The notes below the pieces were generated by a model. It was not told where the DNA came from. It saw nothing but the letters and a program-made list of their open reading frames with translations, and searched no databases. This document shows positions 36,123-43,753 of a DNA stretch of 54,983 bases, in pieces (within the stretch, counting starts at the first letter, position 1; every line of letters starts with the position of its first letter). A program made the translations under genes and the position numbers. Source of the stretch: an uncultured Geobacteraceae bacterium (GTDB lineage: Bacteria > Desulfobacterota > Desulfuromonadia > Geobacterales > Pseudopelobacteraceae); assembly GCA_903852495.1 (NCBI GenBank), contig CAINRC010000055.1:1-54983 (forward strand), read 5' to 3'.

Positions 36123-36527
36123 GTGAAAAAAACAGCACTAGTAATAATCAGTATAACCGCTCTCGCCCTTTCAGGATGTAAAGACAAGCCAAAAACCGAG
36201 GCACCGGCTGCAGCTCCGCAGCAGGGAATGCCAGCAGCCGCACCGGGTGCTGATCCGCATGCAGGTATGAAAGCTCAGGAAATTACTGCAGGGGTAGGAA
36301 AAAAAGCGACCGTTACCCAGACCATGAACTCCGGTGGTTACACGTATGTAGAAGCAGCAGATGAAAAAGGTGAAAAAACCTGGCTGGCTCTGCCGGAAAT
36401 CAAGGTTGCCAAAGGCGACAAAATTGAATACCCGGAAACTCCGCCGATGGTCAACTTTCAGAGCAAAACTCTGAAGAGAACGTTTGAAAAGATCCTCTTC
36501 ATCCCAGGTATCAGGATCGTAAAATAA
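36123..36527 (+). CDS. NrfJ-like lipoprotein
   Basis: The 134-residue protein starts at a GTG after AGGAGG. A lipoprotein signal (LALSG-C19) is followed by a Pro/Ala-rich linker and a compact beta domain: TVTQTMNSGGYTYVEAAD, KTWLALPEIKVAKGDKIEYP, MVNFQSKTLKRTFEKILF. This resembles the NrfJ-related domain, sometimes linked with cytochrome or redox loci, but the role is unproven. It is monocistronic with a strong terminator. A nitrite reductase gene does occur elsewhere in the window (15.3 kb), but not next to it. Confidence 0.7.
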   Translation: MKKTALVIISITALALSGCKDKPKTEAPAAAPQQGMPAAAPGADPHAGMKAQEITAGVGKKATVTQTMNSGGYTYVEAADEKGEKTWLALPEIKVAKGDKIEYPETPPMVNFQSKTLKRTFEKILFIPGIRIVK

Positions 36528-36550
36528 TTAACCACTATACGTATCAACAG

Positions 36551-36580
36551 ACGGGGTCATGCAAATGGCCCCGTTTTTTT
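36551..36580 (+). terminator. Terminator after the NrfJ-like gene
   Basis: ACGGGGTCAT-GCAA-ATGGCCCCGT, a 10-bp stem, is followed by seven T. Confidence 0.93.
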
Positions 36581-38117
36581 ATGTCGTTTGTGCTGCTTTT
36601 GACGGGCCGTGCATCGGCACAATACTCAATACCTTGGCATAGCACTTCTTTCCTTTATTGATCTTACCCATCTCGGAATACAGGTCGGCCAGCAGTAACC
36701 ATCCCCACGGGTTATCCGGTTGCAGATTCGTAATCTCCTGTAGTTCCAGTATCGCCTTGTCGTATTCTCCCTGTTGGCGATACCACTCCCCGGCCAGTAC
36801 ATTGGTAGTGTAACAGTAGCCAAGGCGCTCCTTTTGACGATTGAATCGTTCCGGGTCAGTCTGCTGGTTCTTTTTCAGCTCTTTCAACAGGAGTGGGGAT
36901 GATCCACCAGGCCTGGAAGCCACATACAGTGCGTCCTGGTGTGAATCCGAAAAAAGAGTTGAAGATGTGATTCCTGCAGCCAACGCTTCTTTATACAGTC
37001 GTGTGCCGGGGTAATAGGCCAACGGTGATACATAGCCGTCATCAGGTTTAATACGGCGCACAAGCCCGATAGTCATTTCGAGGTCATCACTGCTTTCTCC
37101 TGGGACATCGCTGATGAGGTAGACGGACAGATTGATACCGACATCCCGTATCAGCACCGAAGCGTGTTCAATCTGGTCCGGGGCTATTTTTTTCCCCAGC
37201 CGGCGTAAAATCTCCGGCGCTCCCGATTCGACGCCGAGTTGAATACATTCACAGCCGGCCCTTTTCATGGCGACAACCAACTCTTCGTCAATAGCGGTGA
37301 CCCGTGATTGACAGTTCCAGAGAATAGTGACGTTACGCTCCTGGAGCAACGAACAAAACTTCAGGACTCTTTTCCGGTCTGCCGTAAAGGTGTCATCACG
37401 GATTGAAAAATAAATCAGGCCGTATTTTTCCCGAATGTACAGAATCTCGTCAACAATGGCCTCCGGCGAGCGGAAGCGCACTTTCCTCCCCCAAAAATCG
37501 GGTGAACTGCAGAAGTAGCAGGTGGAAGGGCAGCCACGGGTGGTGACGATAAATTCAGGCTGCAATTCAAGATCAAGGCCTATTGATGAATCAAGGTACT
37601 GCGCTGGCAGTGGCAGGCGATCAAGATCTTCAATATTCTTCCGGGGTTGGGTACAGGTGATCGTGCCGTTATGGAAAAACGCAATTCCGTCGATCCGGTG
37701 CCAATCAGCTTTAGACCCCCTTTGGGCTACCAGTTCCAAAAGCGTCAGTTCACCCTCACCCCGTACCACAACGTCCACCGGTGACCCCTCACCCAGAATA
37801 TCTTCATAGCAGAAGGTTGCATGGCCGCCACCAAACACTATGGTGCTTTCCGGCAGTGTGCGGCGGCATAACGCCGCAAGTTCCAGAGACGCGTGCCTGT
37901 TATGTGTCCATTGCGAAATGCCGAAAACTTCCGGTTTGAATGCCAGTAATTCCTGCTTGATTTTTGAGGTGTGCCAGGCGGAAAAATTGGCCAGGATTGA
38001 GTCGTGCCCCGCTTCGCGCAGACAGGCGTGCAGGTAGCAGAGGCCGGTCGGCAGAAGCGTTACATAGGGATCTTTGCGGTGCGGTAATCCGGATTGATAG
38101 GCAAGCAGAATTTTCAT
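36579..38117 (-). CDS. B12-binding radical SAM protein with C-terminal TPR
   Basis: The protein has 512 residues from the ATG at MKILLAYQSGLPHR. An N-terminal B12-binding-like Rossmann domain (about 1-130, with FGISQWTHN and FGGGHATF) is followed by a radical SAM barrel with C196-PST-C200-YF-C203 and the GVESGAPEILRRLGK strand, then a TPR-like tail (GEWYRQQGEYDKAILELQEI, NPWGWLLLADLYSEMG). The reaction is unknown; such enzymes methylate or rearrange lipid, peptide or cofactor substrates. A terminator-like stem with eight U lies just 4 nt before the ATG and no ribosome site is visible. An earlier in-frame ATG at 38165 would read through that stem. Confidence 0.82.
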   Translation of the reverse strand: MKILLAYQSGLPHRKDPYVTLLPTGLCYLHACLREAGHDSILANFSAWHTSKIKQELLAFKPEVFGISQWTHNRHASLELAALCRRTLPESTIVFGGGHATFCYEDILGEGSPVDVVVRGEGELTLLELVAQRGSKADWHRIDGIAFFHNGTITCTQPRKNIEDLDRLPLPAQYLDSSIGLDLELQPEFIVTTRGCPSTCYFCSSPDFWGRKVRFRSPEAIVDEILYIREKYGLIYFSIRDDTFTADRKRVLKFCSLLQERNVTILWNCQSRVTAIDEELVVAMKRAGCECIQLGVESGAPEILRRLGKKIAPDQIEHASVLIRDVGINLSVYLISDVPGESSDDLEMTIGLVRRIKPDDGYVSPLAYYPGTRLYKEALAAGITSSTLFSDSHQDALYVASRPGGSSPLLLKELKKNQQTDPERFNRQKERLGYCYTTNVLAGEWYRQQGEYDKAILELQEITNLQPDNPWGWLLLADLYSEMGKINKGKKCYAKVLSIVPMHGPSKAAQTT

Positions 38118-38121
38118 GGCG

Positions 38122-38150
38122 AAAAAAAATCCGGGTCGAGTGACCCGGAT
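38122..38150 (-). terminator. Terminator/attenuator before the radical SAM start
   Basis: On the minus strand ATCCGGGTC-ACTC-GACCCGGAT is followed by eight U, then CGCC and the ATG. It ends the NlpC/P60 transcript and may also attenuate the radical SAM gene. Confidence 0.85.
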
Positions 38151-38177
38151 ACAGTTGTACGGCATACGTTACTGGAT

Positions 38178-39203
38178 CTATTTTTCAAGGTTAAGTGAAA
38201 CACCAAGCGTGTCGTTGGATAAAATTTCGTTTTCACTTTCTTCCTCTACACCAAGCAGCAACTCGCTGAAATTGATGGATTCAGAAGCGGTGTTCGGCAT
38301 ACGTCTCGCTCCAAGATAGCGCGAAAGGTAGTAGGGAGTATCCATGGTTGAAATAACAACGCGGTGCTCGCGTGAAGAGGCATGGATCATCTTACGGTTG
38401 CCCAGATAGATGCCCACATGGGAGGGGAAACGGGCGTAGGTCTGGAAGAAAACCAGATCACCTTTTTTCAGATCCCCGCGCATGACTTCGTTGCCGACAT
38501 AGAACTGCTCCCGTGCAGTACGGGGGAGCTTAACGTCCTGCTCACGGAAAACCTGCTGTGTGAAGCTTGAGCAGTCAAGTGCGCTGCGGCTGCTTCCGCC
38601 AAAACGGTAGCGGGCGCCAAGAAAGCTGTAGGCGCTTTTTTTGAGACTGGTGAGTGCCTGATTGGCTTCCAGTGATTTAGCCAGGTCTACCGGTGTGTCC
38701 GACTCAAGGTCGGTCAACTCGGCCAGAGTCTCAGTCAATTCCTTCTCATTCAGCAGATCTTTATTGATAAGCTGAAGTCTGTTGGATGCGGCAGAGCGGA
38801 CCGGGCCATCTGTGGCCACGAGCATCAGAACCTGGCCAGGCTTGACCTTGCTTCCCTTCAGGCCGTTCAGGCTTTTCAGCTCAGCTACTTTTATTCCGGT
38901 TTTCTTTGCAATTTTCGGAAGGGTATCACCCTTGCCGACTTTATAGGTATCCTGGCGGGCGGCAGTAGCCTTCTTATTCTGGGAGTCGGCATGTGACGGC
39001 ACTATAAGGCGAGTTCCCTTGGTAACAAGGGAAGAGGTCAGGTTGTTTACGGTTTTGAGCTCGCTCACGGAAACGTGATATTTTTTGGCTATTGACTGCA
39101 ACGTTTCACTTTTACGCACAACATGGGACTTTGAAGCCAGGACGAATTGAGGAAGCGCCAGGAGTATGAGGCAGATCGTAATAACGATACGAATATGGGC
39201 CAT
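38178..39203 (-). CDS. LysM-NlpC/P60 peptidoglycan endopeptidase
   Basis: The 341-residue protein has a signal peptide (to about ALA-S24), two LysM repeats (HVVRKSETLQSIAKKYHVS at 27-68 and YKVGKGDTLPKIAKKTGIK at 87-129), a linker, and an NlpC/P60 domain with C211 in LDCSSFTQ, H262 in PSHVGIYLG and H274 in MIHASS, completing the Cys-His-His triad. It cleaves peptide bridges in peptidoglycan. The start follows AAAGGAGGGAAC. It is upstream of the radical SAM gene on the same strand, separated by a terminator. Confidence 0.93.
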   Translation of the reverse strand: MAHIRIVITICLILLALPQFVLASKSHVVRKSETLQSIAKKYHVSVSELKTVNNLTSSLVTKGTRLIVPSHADSQNKKATAARQDTYKVGKGDTLPKIAKKTGIKVAELKSLNGLKGSKVKPGQVLMLVATDGPVRSAASNRLQLINKDLLNEKELTETLAELTDLESDTPVDLAKSLEANQALTSLKKSAYSFLGARYRFGGSSRSALDCSSFTQQVFREQDVKLPRTAREQFYVGNEVMRGDLKKGDLVFFQTYARFPSHVGIYLGNRKMIHASSREHRVVISTMDTPYYLSRYLGARRMPNTASESINFSELLLGVEEESENEILSNDTLGVSLNLEK

Positions 39204-39324
39204 GTTCCCTCCTTTTGTTTTATTACTGACAAATACGGACTACCTTATATAACAGGCGGTGTAGAAAGTCAATTCATAGTTGCTCTGTTCGGGGTATCAG
39301 CTAAGCAAAATGCGCGCCAGCCGG

Positions 39325-40743
39325 CTATCTGCCCCGTTTGTTACGCGGAGAAAATCTGATTGTTACCGGAGCTTCACGCAGTATTGATACCTGTTTGTCC
39401 GGTAACCGCAGGTGCATCAGGTAGTCCCTGCCCTTCTCCAGTCGGGCGGCATCGACACTCTCTGTCGCTACGGATAGTATCTGCGAAACCTGGCTGGCCG
39501 GACCCTCGATCTCCACCGAACTTGGCTCGCTGGTGATATTTATAGATGATGCTCCGGTTGGCAGTTTGCCCTTGAGTGCTACTTTTATCGGCACACTTCT
39601 GCGTAATTTCTGCTCAGCGGATACTCGAATGCTGGAGGGGGATACGGATGTTATTCTCATGCCGGACGGGGCGACTATATCGTCATGATTGACCCGTATG
39701 GTGGTGGCTCCCGCCGAAATTTTGGATGCATCGATTTCAGCGGTCAAGTCGAGTTTTGAGGGCGGCGGAGTAAGGCTGGACATGGCTTTTATCTGGACGG
39801 TCACCTCTTCCGGTTCAGTCCGGATCAGCACCACGTTGTCCGGAACAGTATGCAGCCGCACTGGTGCCGTAACCGTTGTGATCTGGCCCTGGCGGGTCGT
39901 TATCAGTACCCAGAAAATACAGACACCCAGCAGCAGTGACGCTTTCGGGAGCAGATTTGAAAACAGGCGGTGCCGCAGCGTTATACGGGGCCTCTCCGTT
40001 TCGCCTCTCAACAGGTCATCCAGTGCTTTTATCAGTTCACTGGGGGTATCCATGCGGCGGATTGTCCCGCCGGACATCAGGGAAATGTCACCCCGCTCCT
40101 CTGATATGGTGACGACAACCGCATCACTCCGTTCCGACAGCCCGAGGGCCGCCCGGTGCCGGGTACCAAGATGCTGCGGAACATCCGGACTGACCGAAAG
40201 CGGCAGGTGGCAGGCCGCCTTTTCAATCCTGCCGTTATTGATGAGTGCAGCTCCGTCGTGGAACGGCGCACCGTCATAAAAGATCGACTCCAGCATTTGC
40301 GGGGATATTTCACTGTTGATCACGACCCCGTTCGTCAACAGGTCGTTCAGTGACTCGTTACCCTGGAAAACAATCAGGGCCCCGGTTCTGTTCTTTGCCA
40401 TGCGGAACAGCGTCTCGGCTATATCCTGAAACTGGCCGTGCTGCGTTTCCTGACGAGTGTCAAGCATGTGGCGCAGGAGGCTGAAACGGTACAACGTCTG
40501 GCGGATTTCAGTCTGGAATACGACGATGATGAGGACGATCAGTACGGTGCCGAGTTCCTGCAAAACCCAGCTGGTCATGTACAAATCCAGAAAACGGGTC
40601 GCAAAGAAGATCAGCGTCACAATGCCCAGTCCCAGAAGCACCTGAATTGCGCGCGTCCCCCGGAACCAGGAATAGAGCTGGTACAGCAGGAATGTCATAA
40701 TCAGTATGTCGGCAATATCCTGAATACGAATGTTAGGGGTCAC
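39325..40743 (-). CDS. cdaA: Diadenylate cyclase (CdaA/DisA_N) fused to a YbbR (CdaR-like) domain
   Basis: The 472-residue protein has three N-terminal membrane helices (within 11-78), a diadenylate cyclase domain (about 110-245) with the catalytic DGA at 163-165 (YDGAPFHDGAAL) and the ATP-binding GTRHR at 193-197, then a further membrane segment (268-283) and C-terminal YbbR-like repeats (VPDNVVLIRTEPEEVTVQIK, IRVNHDDIVAPSG, VPIKVALKGKLP). It makes c-di-AMP from two ATP. In Firmicutes CdaA and its YbbR-type regulator CdaR are separate neighbours; here they are one chain. The YbbR part lies outside the membrane and could sense the envelope state. Confidence 0.9.
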   Translation of the reverse strand: MTPNIRIQDIADILIMTFLLYQLYSWFRGTRAIQVLLGLGIVTLIFFATRFLDLYMTSWVLQELGTVLIVLIIVVFQTEIRQTLYRFSLLRHMLDTRQETQHGQFQDIAETLFRMAKNRTGALIVFQGNESLNDLLTNGVVINSEISPQMLESIFYDGAPFHDGAALINNGRIEKAACHLPLSVSPDVPQHLGTRHRAALGLSERSDAVVVTISEERGDISLMSGGTIRRMDTPSELIKALDDLLRGETERPRITLRHRLFSNLLPKASLLLGVCIFWVLITTRQGQITTVTAPVRLHTVPDNVVLIRTEPEEVTVQIKAMSSLTPPPSKLDLTAEIDASKISAGATTIRVNHDDIVAPSGMRITSVSPSSIRVSAEQKLRRSVPIKVALKGKLPTGASSINITSEPSSVEIEGPASQVSQILSVATESVDAARLEKGRDYLMHLRLPDKQVSILREAPVTIRFSPRNKRGR

Positions 40744-40862
40744 GATACGGAAGCTCCCGGCATGGTATGAGTTGGTTTTTGCTGGTTAATCGGCGACAGA
40801 ATGTGCTACATAGATGCATCGTTTTTATAGCATTTAAATCTGTTAAAAGGTAGTGGAAACAA

Positions 40863-41573
40863 ATGTTCAGGCTTTCTGATAAGGGTGAAAAAATCCAGCA
40901 GATGTTCGGGGCCATTGCCCCCCGGTACGATTTTCTTAACCGGCTGCTAAGTTTTGGTATCGACCGTCGCTGGCGCACAAAGGCCGTCAGCCTGCTTAAC
41001 TACCACGAAGGCTCCCGGGTTCTTGATGTGGCGACCGGCACCGGTGATGTGGCGTTGGAAATTGCGCTCCGGACGCCTGATTCGGTTAAAATTACCGGAG
41101 CTGATTTTTGCAAGGAAATGGTTGATCTCGGAGTGGTGAAGGTGGCGGCATCGCCTTACGCCGGCAGGATTGATTTCAAGGTCGCCCCCTGCGAAGATCT
41201 GCCGTTTGCCAGCGAAACCTTTGACTCGGTCACCATCGCGTTTGGCATCAGAAACGTTGTGGACAGGAAGCTGGGGCTGGCCGAAATGTGGCGGGTACTG
41301 CGTCCCGGCGGCCGGTTGATCATCCTGGAGTTCTCCACGCCCCGTTCCCGGCTGTTCAGACAACTGTATTATTTTTACTTCCGGCGCCTGCTGCCGGTCG
41401 TCGGGGGGCTGTTTTCCCGATACAATGCCTACAAGTATCTGCCCGACTCCGTGCTTGAATTTCCTTCGCAGGAGGATTTTTCCCGGATGATCGCCGAAAC
41501 CGGGTTTCGTAATGTCCATTTACATGAGCTGACCTTCGGCATTGCAACGATCTACGTCGGAGATAAAGAGTAG
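40863..41573 (+). CDS. ubiE: Demethylmenaquinone/ubiquinone methyltransferase (UbiE/MenG)
   Basis: The 236-residue protein has the UbiE/MenG motifs: IQQMFGAIAPRYDFLNRLLS, VLDVATGTGDVALE (SAM binding) and TIAFGIRNVVDRKLGLAEMWRVLRPGG. It methylates the quinone ring in menaquinone (and possibly ubiquinone) synthesis. In this presumed anaerobe the substrate is likely demethylmenaquinone, which is inference. It is divergent from the CdaA gene and followed by a terminator. Confidence 0.95.
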   Translation: MFRLSDKGEKIQQMFGAIAPRYDFLNRLLSFGIDRRWRTKAVSLLNYHEGSRVLDVATGTGDVALEIALRTPDSVKITGADFCKEMVDLGVVKVAASPYAGRIDFKVAPCEDLPFASETFDSVTIAFGIRNVVDRKLGLAEMWRVLRPGGRLIILEFSTPRSRLFRQLYYFYFRRLLPVVGGLFSRYNAYKYLPDSVLEFPSQEDFSRMIAETGFRNVHLHELTFGIATIYVGDKE

Positions 41574-41604
41574 GACAGCCGTTCCACCGTTTCTGGTAAA
41601 CGTG

Positions 41605-41632
41605 AAAAGGCGACCGAAAGGCCGCCTTTTTT
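41605..41632 (+). terminator. Terminator after ubiE
   Basis: AAAAGGCG-A-CC-GAAA-GG-C-CGCCTTTT followed by T's. It lies between convergent genes. Confidence 0.8.
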
Positions 41633-41653
41633 GGTTAAGCAGTGCCTGCGATG

Positions 41654-42136
41654 TTATTTCCCGCAGCACTTTTTGTATTTTGCCCCGCTTCCGCAGGTAC
41701 ACGGATCGTTTCTGCCGATTTTGATCGTCGTCAGCGGTTTCTGACGGACCATGTGCCCTTCAGCAAAATACCAGCGCCCGTCTTTTTGCTCGAACTGTCC
41801 CGCTTCGTGGTGCTCACGGGCAACCCCTTTTTCTTTGAAACGGGCAATGAACTCCACTTCGCCGGTTGCATCATCCGCCGCGCCCTTTACGGTGCCAATA
41901 ATTTCCAGCCCCTGCCATTCTGCGCTCTCTGCCCATTCTTTTGTACCGGCATGGTCGTAGTCCTGACGGTGGTCCGGATGGGTGCTCTCAAAGATGAAGT
42001 CCATTTTTGTCAGTGTGTAGGCGGAATAACGGGCCCGCATAAGCTGTTCGGCAGTACTTGCGGACTGGCTGCCTGAGATGATCGGTTCGCAACATTCGGT
42101 ATAGGGATTGCTGCTTCCGCAGGGACATGTGGACAT
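41654..42136 (-). CDS. YchJ-family protein with two SEC-C zinc motifs
   Basis: The 160-residue protein starts at the ATG preceded by AAGGAG. It has an N-terminal SEC-C-like motif ([13 protein letters not shown]), a YchJ-like middle domain ([40 protein letters not shown]) and a C-terminal SEC-C motif ([17 protein letters not shown]). SEC-C motifs bind zinc and often bind ribosome- or SecA/SecB-linked partners. Its role is undefined. Confidence 0.9.
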   Translation of the reverse strand: MSTCPCGSSNPYTECCEPIISGSQSASTAEQLMRARYSAYTLTKMDFIFESTHPDHRQDYDHAGTKEWAESAEWQGLEIIGTVKGAADDATGEVEFIARFKEKGVAREHHEAGQFEQKDGRWYFAEGHMVRQKPLTTIKIGRNDPCTCGSGAKYKKCCGK

Positions 42137-42297
42137 TGGCTGATTCTCCTTGGTTATCGGAAATACAGATATTCGTGCTTTCCGACTGATACTATTTTGT
42201 GTTGTTACCCGCTGAAACACGGGCCGGTCAACTGGTTTGGTGACACAGTTCAGGCGCTTTTGTCAAATGCTATCTGCTTTCCGCTACGGAAACCAAC

Positions 42298-42329
42298 AGT
42301 TGCTCATCCGGAGTTTCCGGATGGCAACT
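42298..42329. other. Stable hairpin in a non-coding interval
   Basis: AGTTGC-T-CATCCGG-AGTTT-CCGGATG-GCAACT pairs over 13 bp with one bulged T and no T-run after it. It lies in the 277-bp interval between the YchJ-like and the small 72-residue gene. Role unknown. Confidence 0.5.
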
Positions 42330-42413
42330 ATCTGAAAAATAGGGCTTGTCTGGAAGCGGTTTTACCTGTACTTTTACCGCTGTACACTTGGAAACAGAGT
42401 AACGGGGATAGGT

Positions 42414-42632
42414 ATGAAAAATTCAAGCAGGGAGCTGCTGCAGGAACCTTTGTCAGCACATGAAGCACGCTGGGCGGGGGAACTTGCCGACAAGCTGCCG
42501 GACGACGTTGACCTCACGTTTGAGGAACTGAAAATTCTGACCAGGCTTTCCATAAGAGAGTGGCCGGATGCACTTATTCTCAAGGTAAAAGACGTAATCG
42601 ACATTGACGATTTTCTCACAGATGAACCATGA
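42414..42632 (+). CDS. Small acidic hypothetical protein
   Basis: The 72-residue product is acidic and probably helical (SAHEARWAGELADKLPDDVD, LTFEELKILTRLSIREWPDA). No family is recognised. It is preceded by a GGGGATAGGT-like ribosome site and lies 24 bp upstream of the lipoprotein gene in the same direction, so it probably belongs to that cluster. Coding is supported by its placement and the even codon use; nothing else shows function. Confidence 0.55.
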   Translation: MKNSSRELLQEPLSAHEARWAGELADKLPDDVDLTFEELKILTRLSIREWPDALILKVKDVIDIDDFLTDEP

Positions 42633-42656
42633 CATCAGATGAAGGAGTACCCTGTT

Positions 42657-43748
42657 TTGAAATCTTATCGTAACGTATGTATGGCCCTATTGTTGATTTT
42701 TGCTGCACCTGTTCTTGTGGCGTGCAATGACAGCAAAAACGCAGAGCTTCAGGCGAAGGTAAAAAAGGAAGCAGAGTTAAAGATCGCTGCTGATGCCGCA
42801 TTTGCCGCAACGACTACCGCGACGAGAAAAGCCGCTGCATTCGCGGCACAGACCAGTGCTGCCCGCAAAGCCGGAGCTCCCAAGATAAAATATAATGCCG
42901 GTGAAAGTCCTGATTTTGCTAGCCAGAAAGGGTGGCCGGTAGCCGGTCCTGCACCGCTCCCCGGTTCGCTCCTGCCGTCAAAACGTATCGTTGCCTATTA
43001 CGGCAATCCACTTTCCAAAAAGATGGGTGCTCTCGGCGAATTTCCCAAGGACGATATGCTGCGCCGCCTGAAGGGTGAGGTTGCCAGATGGCAGGCCGCA
43101 GACCCGGCGACCCCGGTTCAGCCGGCACTGCATCTGATCGCGGTGGTGGCACAGGGTGCTCCGGGCAAGGATGGCAAGTACCGCATGATCATGCCGGACA
43201 AAGTCGTCAACCAGGTCTATGGCTGGGCAAAGGAAGCGGGCGCGGTCATGTTTATCGATATCCAGACCGGGCATGATGATATCCGTGCGGTTCTGCCCCG
43301 TTTTGAGTGGATTCTGAAAAATCCTGATGTGCACCTGGGCATAGACCCTGAATTCAACCTGATAAAAAGCGGTAAAAAACCGGGTACAAAAATCGGTACC
43401 TATGACGCGGCGGACATCAACTACGCCTCAGGGTATCTGAAAGATCTGGTAAAAAAATACAATCTTCCCCCCAAGGTGTTTACCGTGCACCGGTTTACGC
43501 GCAACGGTGTAACGAATTCCAAAAAGATAGTCCTGAGGCCGGAAGTGCAGATAGTTATGCACATGGACGGCTGGGGCGCTCCGTGGCTGAAGCGCGACTC
43601 GTACAAGGATTACATTGTCGCCGAACCGGTACAGTATACCGGTTTCAAGCTGTTCTATCATAACGATACCAAAAAGGGTGATCCGCTGCTGAAACCGCAG
43701 GAAGTACTCAAGCTCAATCCGAAGCCGCTGTATATCCAGTATCAGTAA
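42657..43748 (+). CDS. Lipoprotein of unknown function
   Basis: The protein has 363 residues from a TTG preceded by AAGGAG at 9 nt; the ATG six codons earlier overlaps that ribosome site and is less likely. A lipoprotein signal (CMALLLIFAAPVLVAC) is followed by an Ala/Lys-rich helical stretch and a domain with KRIVAYYGNPLSKKMGALGE, AVMFIDIQTGHDDIRAVLPR and LGIDPEFNLIKSGKKPGTK. The pattern of alternating strands and helices, and DIQTG and IDPEF, suggest a TIM-barrel-like enzyme fold, but no catalytic residues can be assigned. The radical SAM gene begins 5 bp after its stop. Confidence 0.65.
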   Translation: MKSYRNVCMALLLIFAAPVLVACNDSKNAELQAKVKKEAELKIAADAAFAATTTATRKAAAFAAQTSAARKAGAPKIKYNAGESPDFASQKGWPVAGPAPLPGSLLPSKRIVAYYGNPLSKKMGALGEFPKDDMLRRLKGEVARWQAADPATPVQPALHLIAVVAQGAPGKDGKYRMIMPDKVVNQVYGWAKEAGAVMFIDIQTGHDDIRAVLPRFEWILKNPDVHLGIDPEFNLIKSGKKPGTKIGTYDAADINYASGYLKDLVKKYNLPPKVFTVHRFTRNGVTNSKKIVLRPEVQIVMHMDGWGAPWLKRDSYKDYIVAEPVQYTGFKLFYHNDTKKGDPLLKPQEVLKLNPKPLYIQYQ

Positions 43749-43753
43749 CCGGT

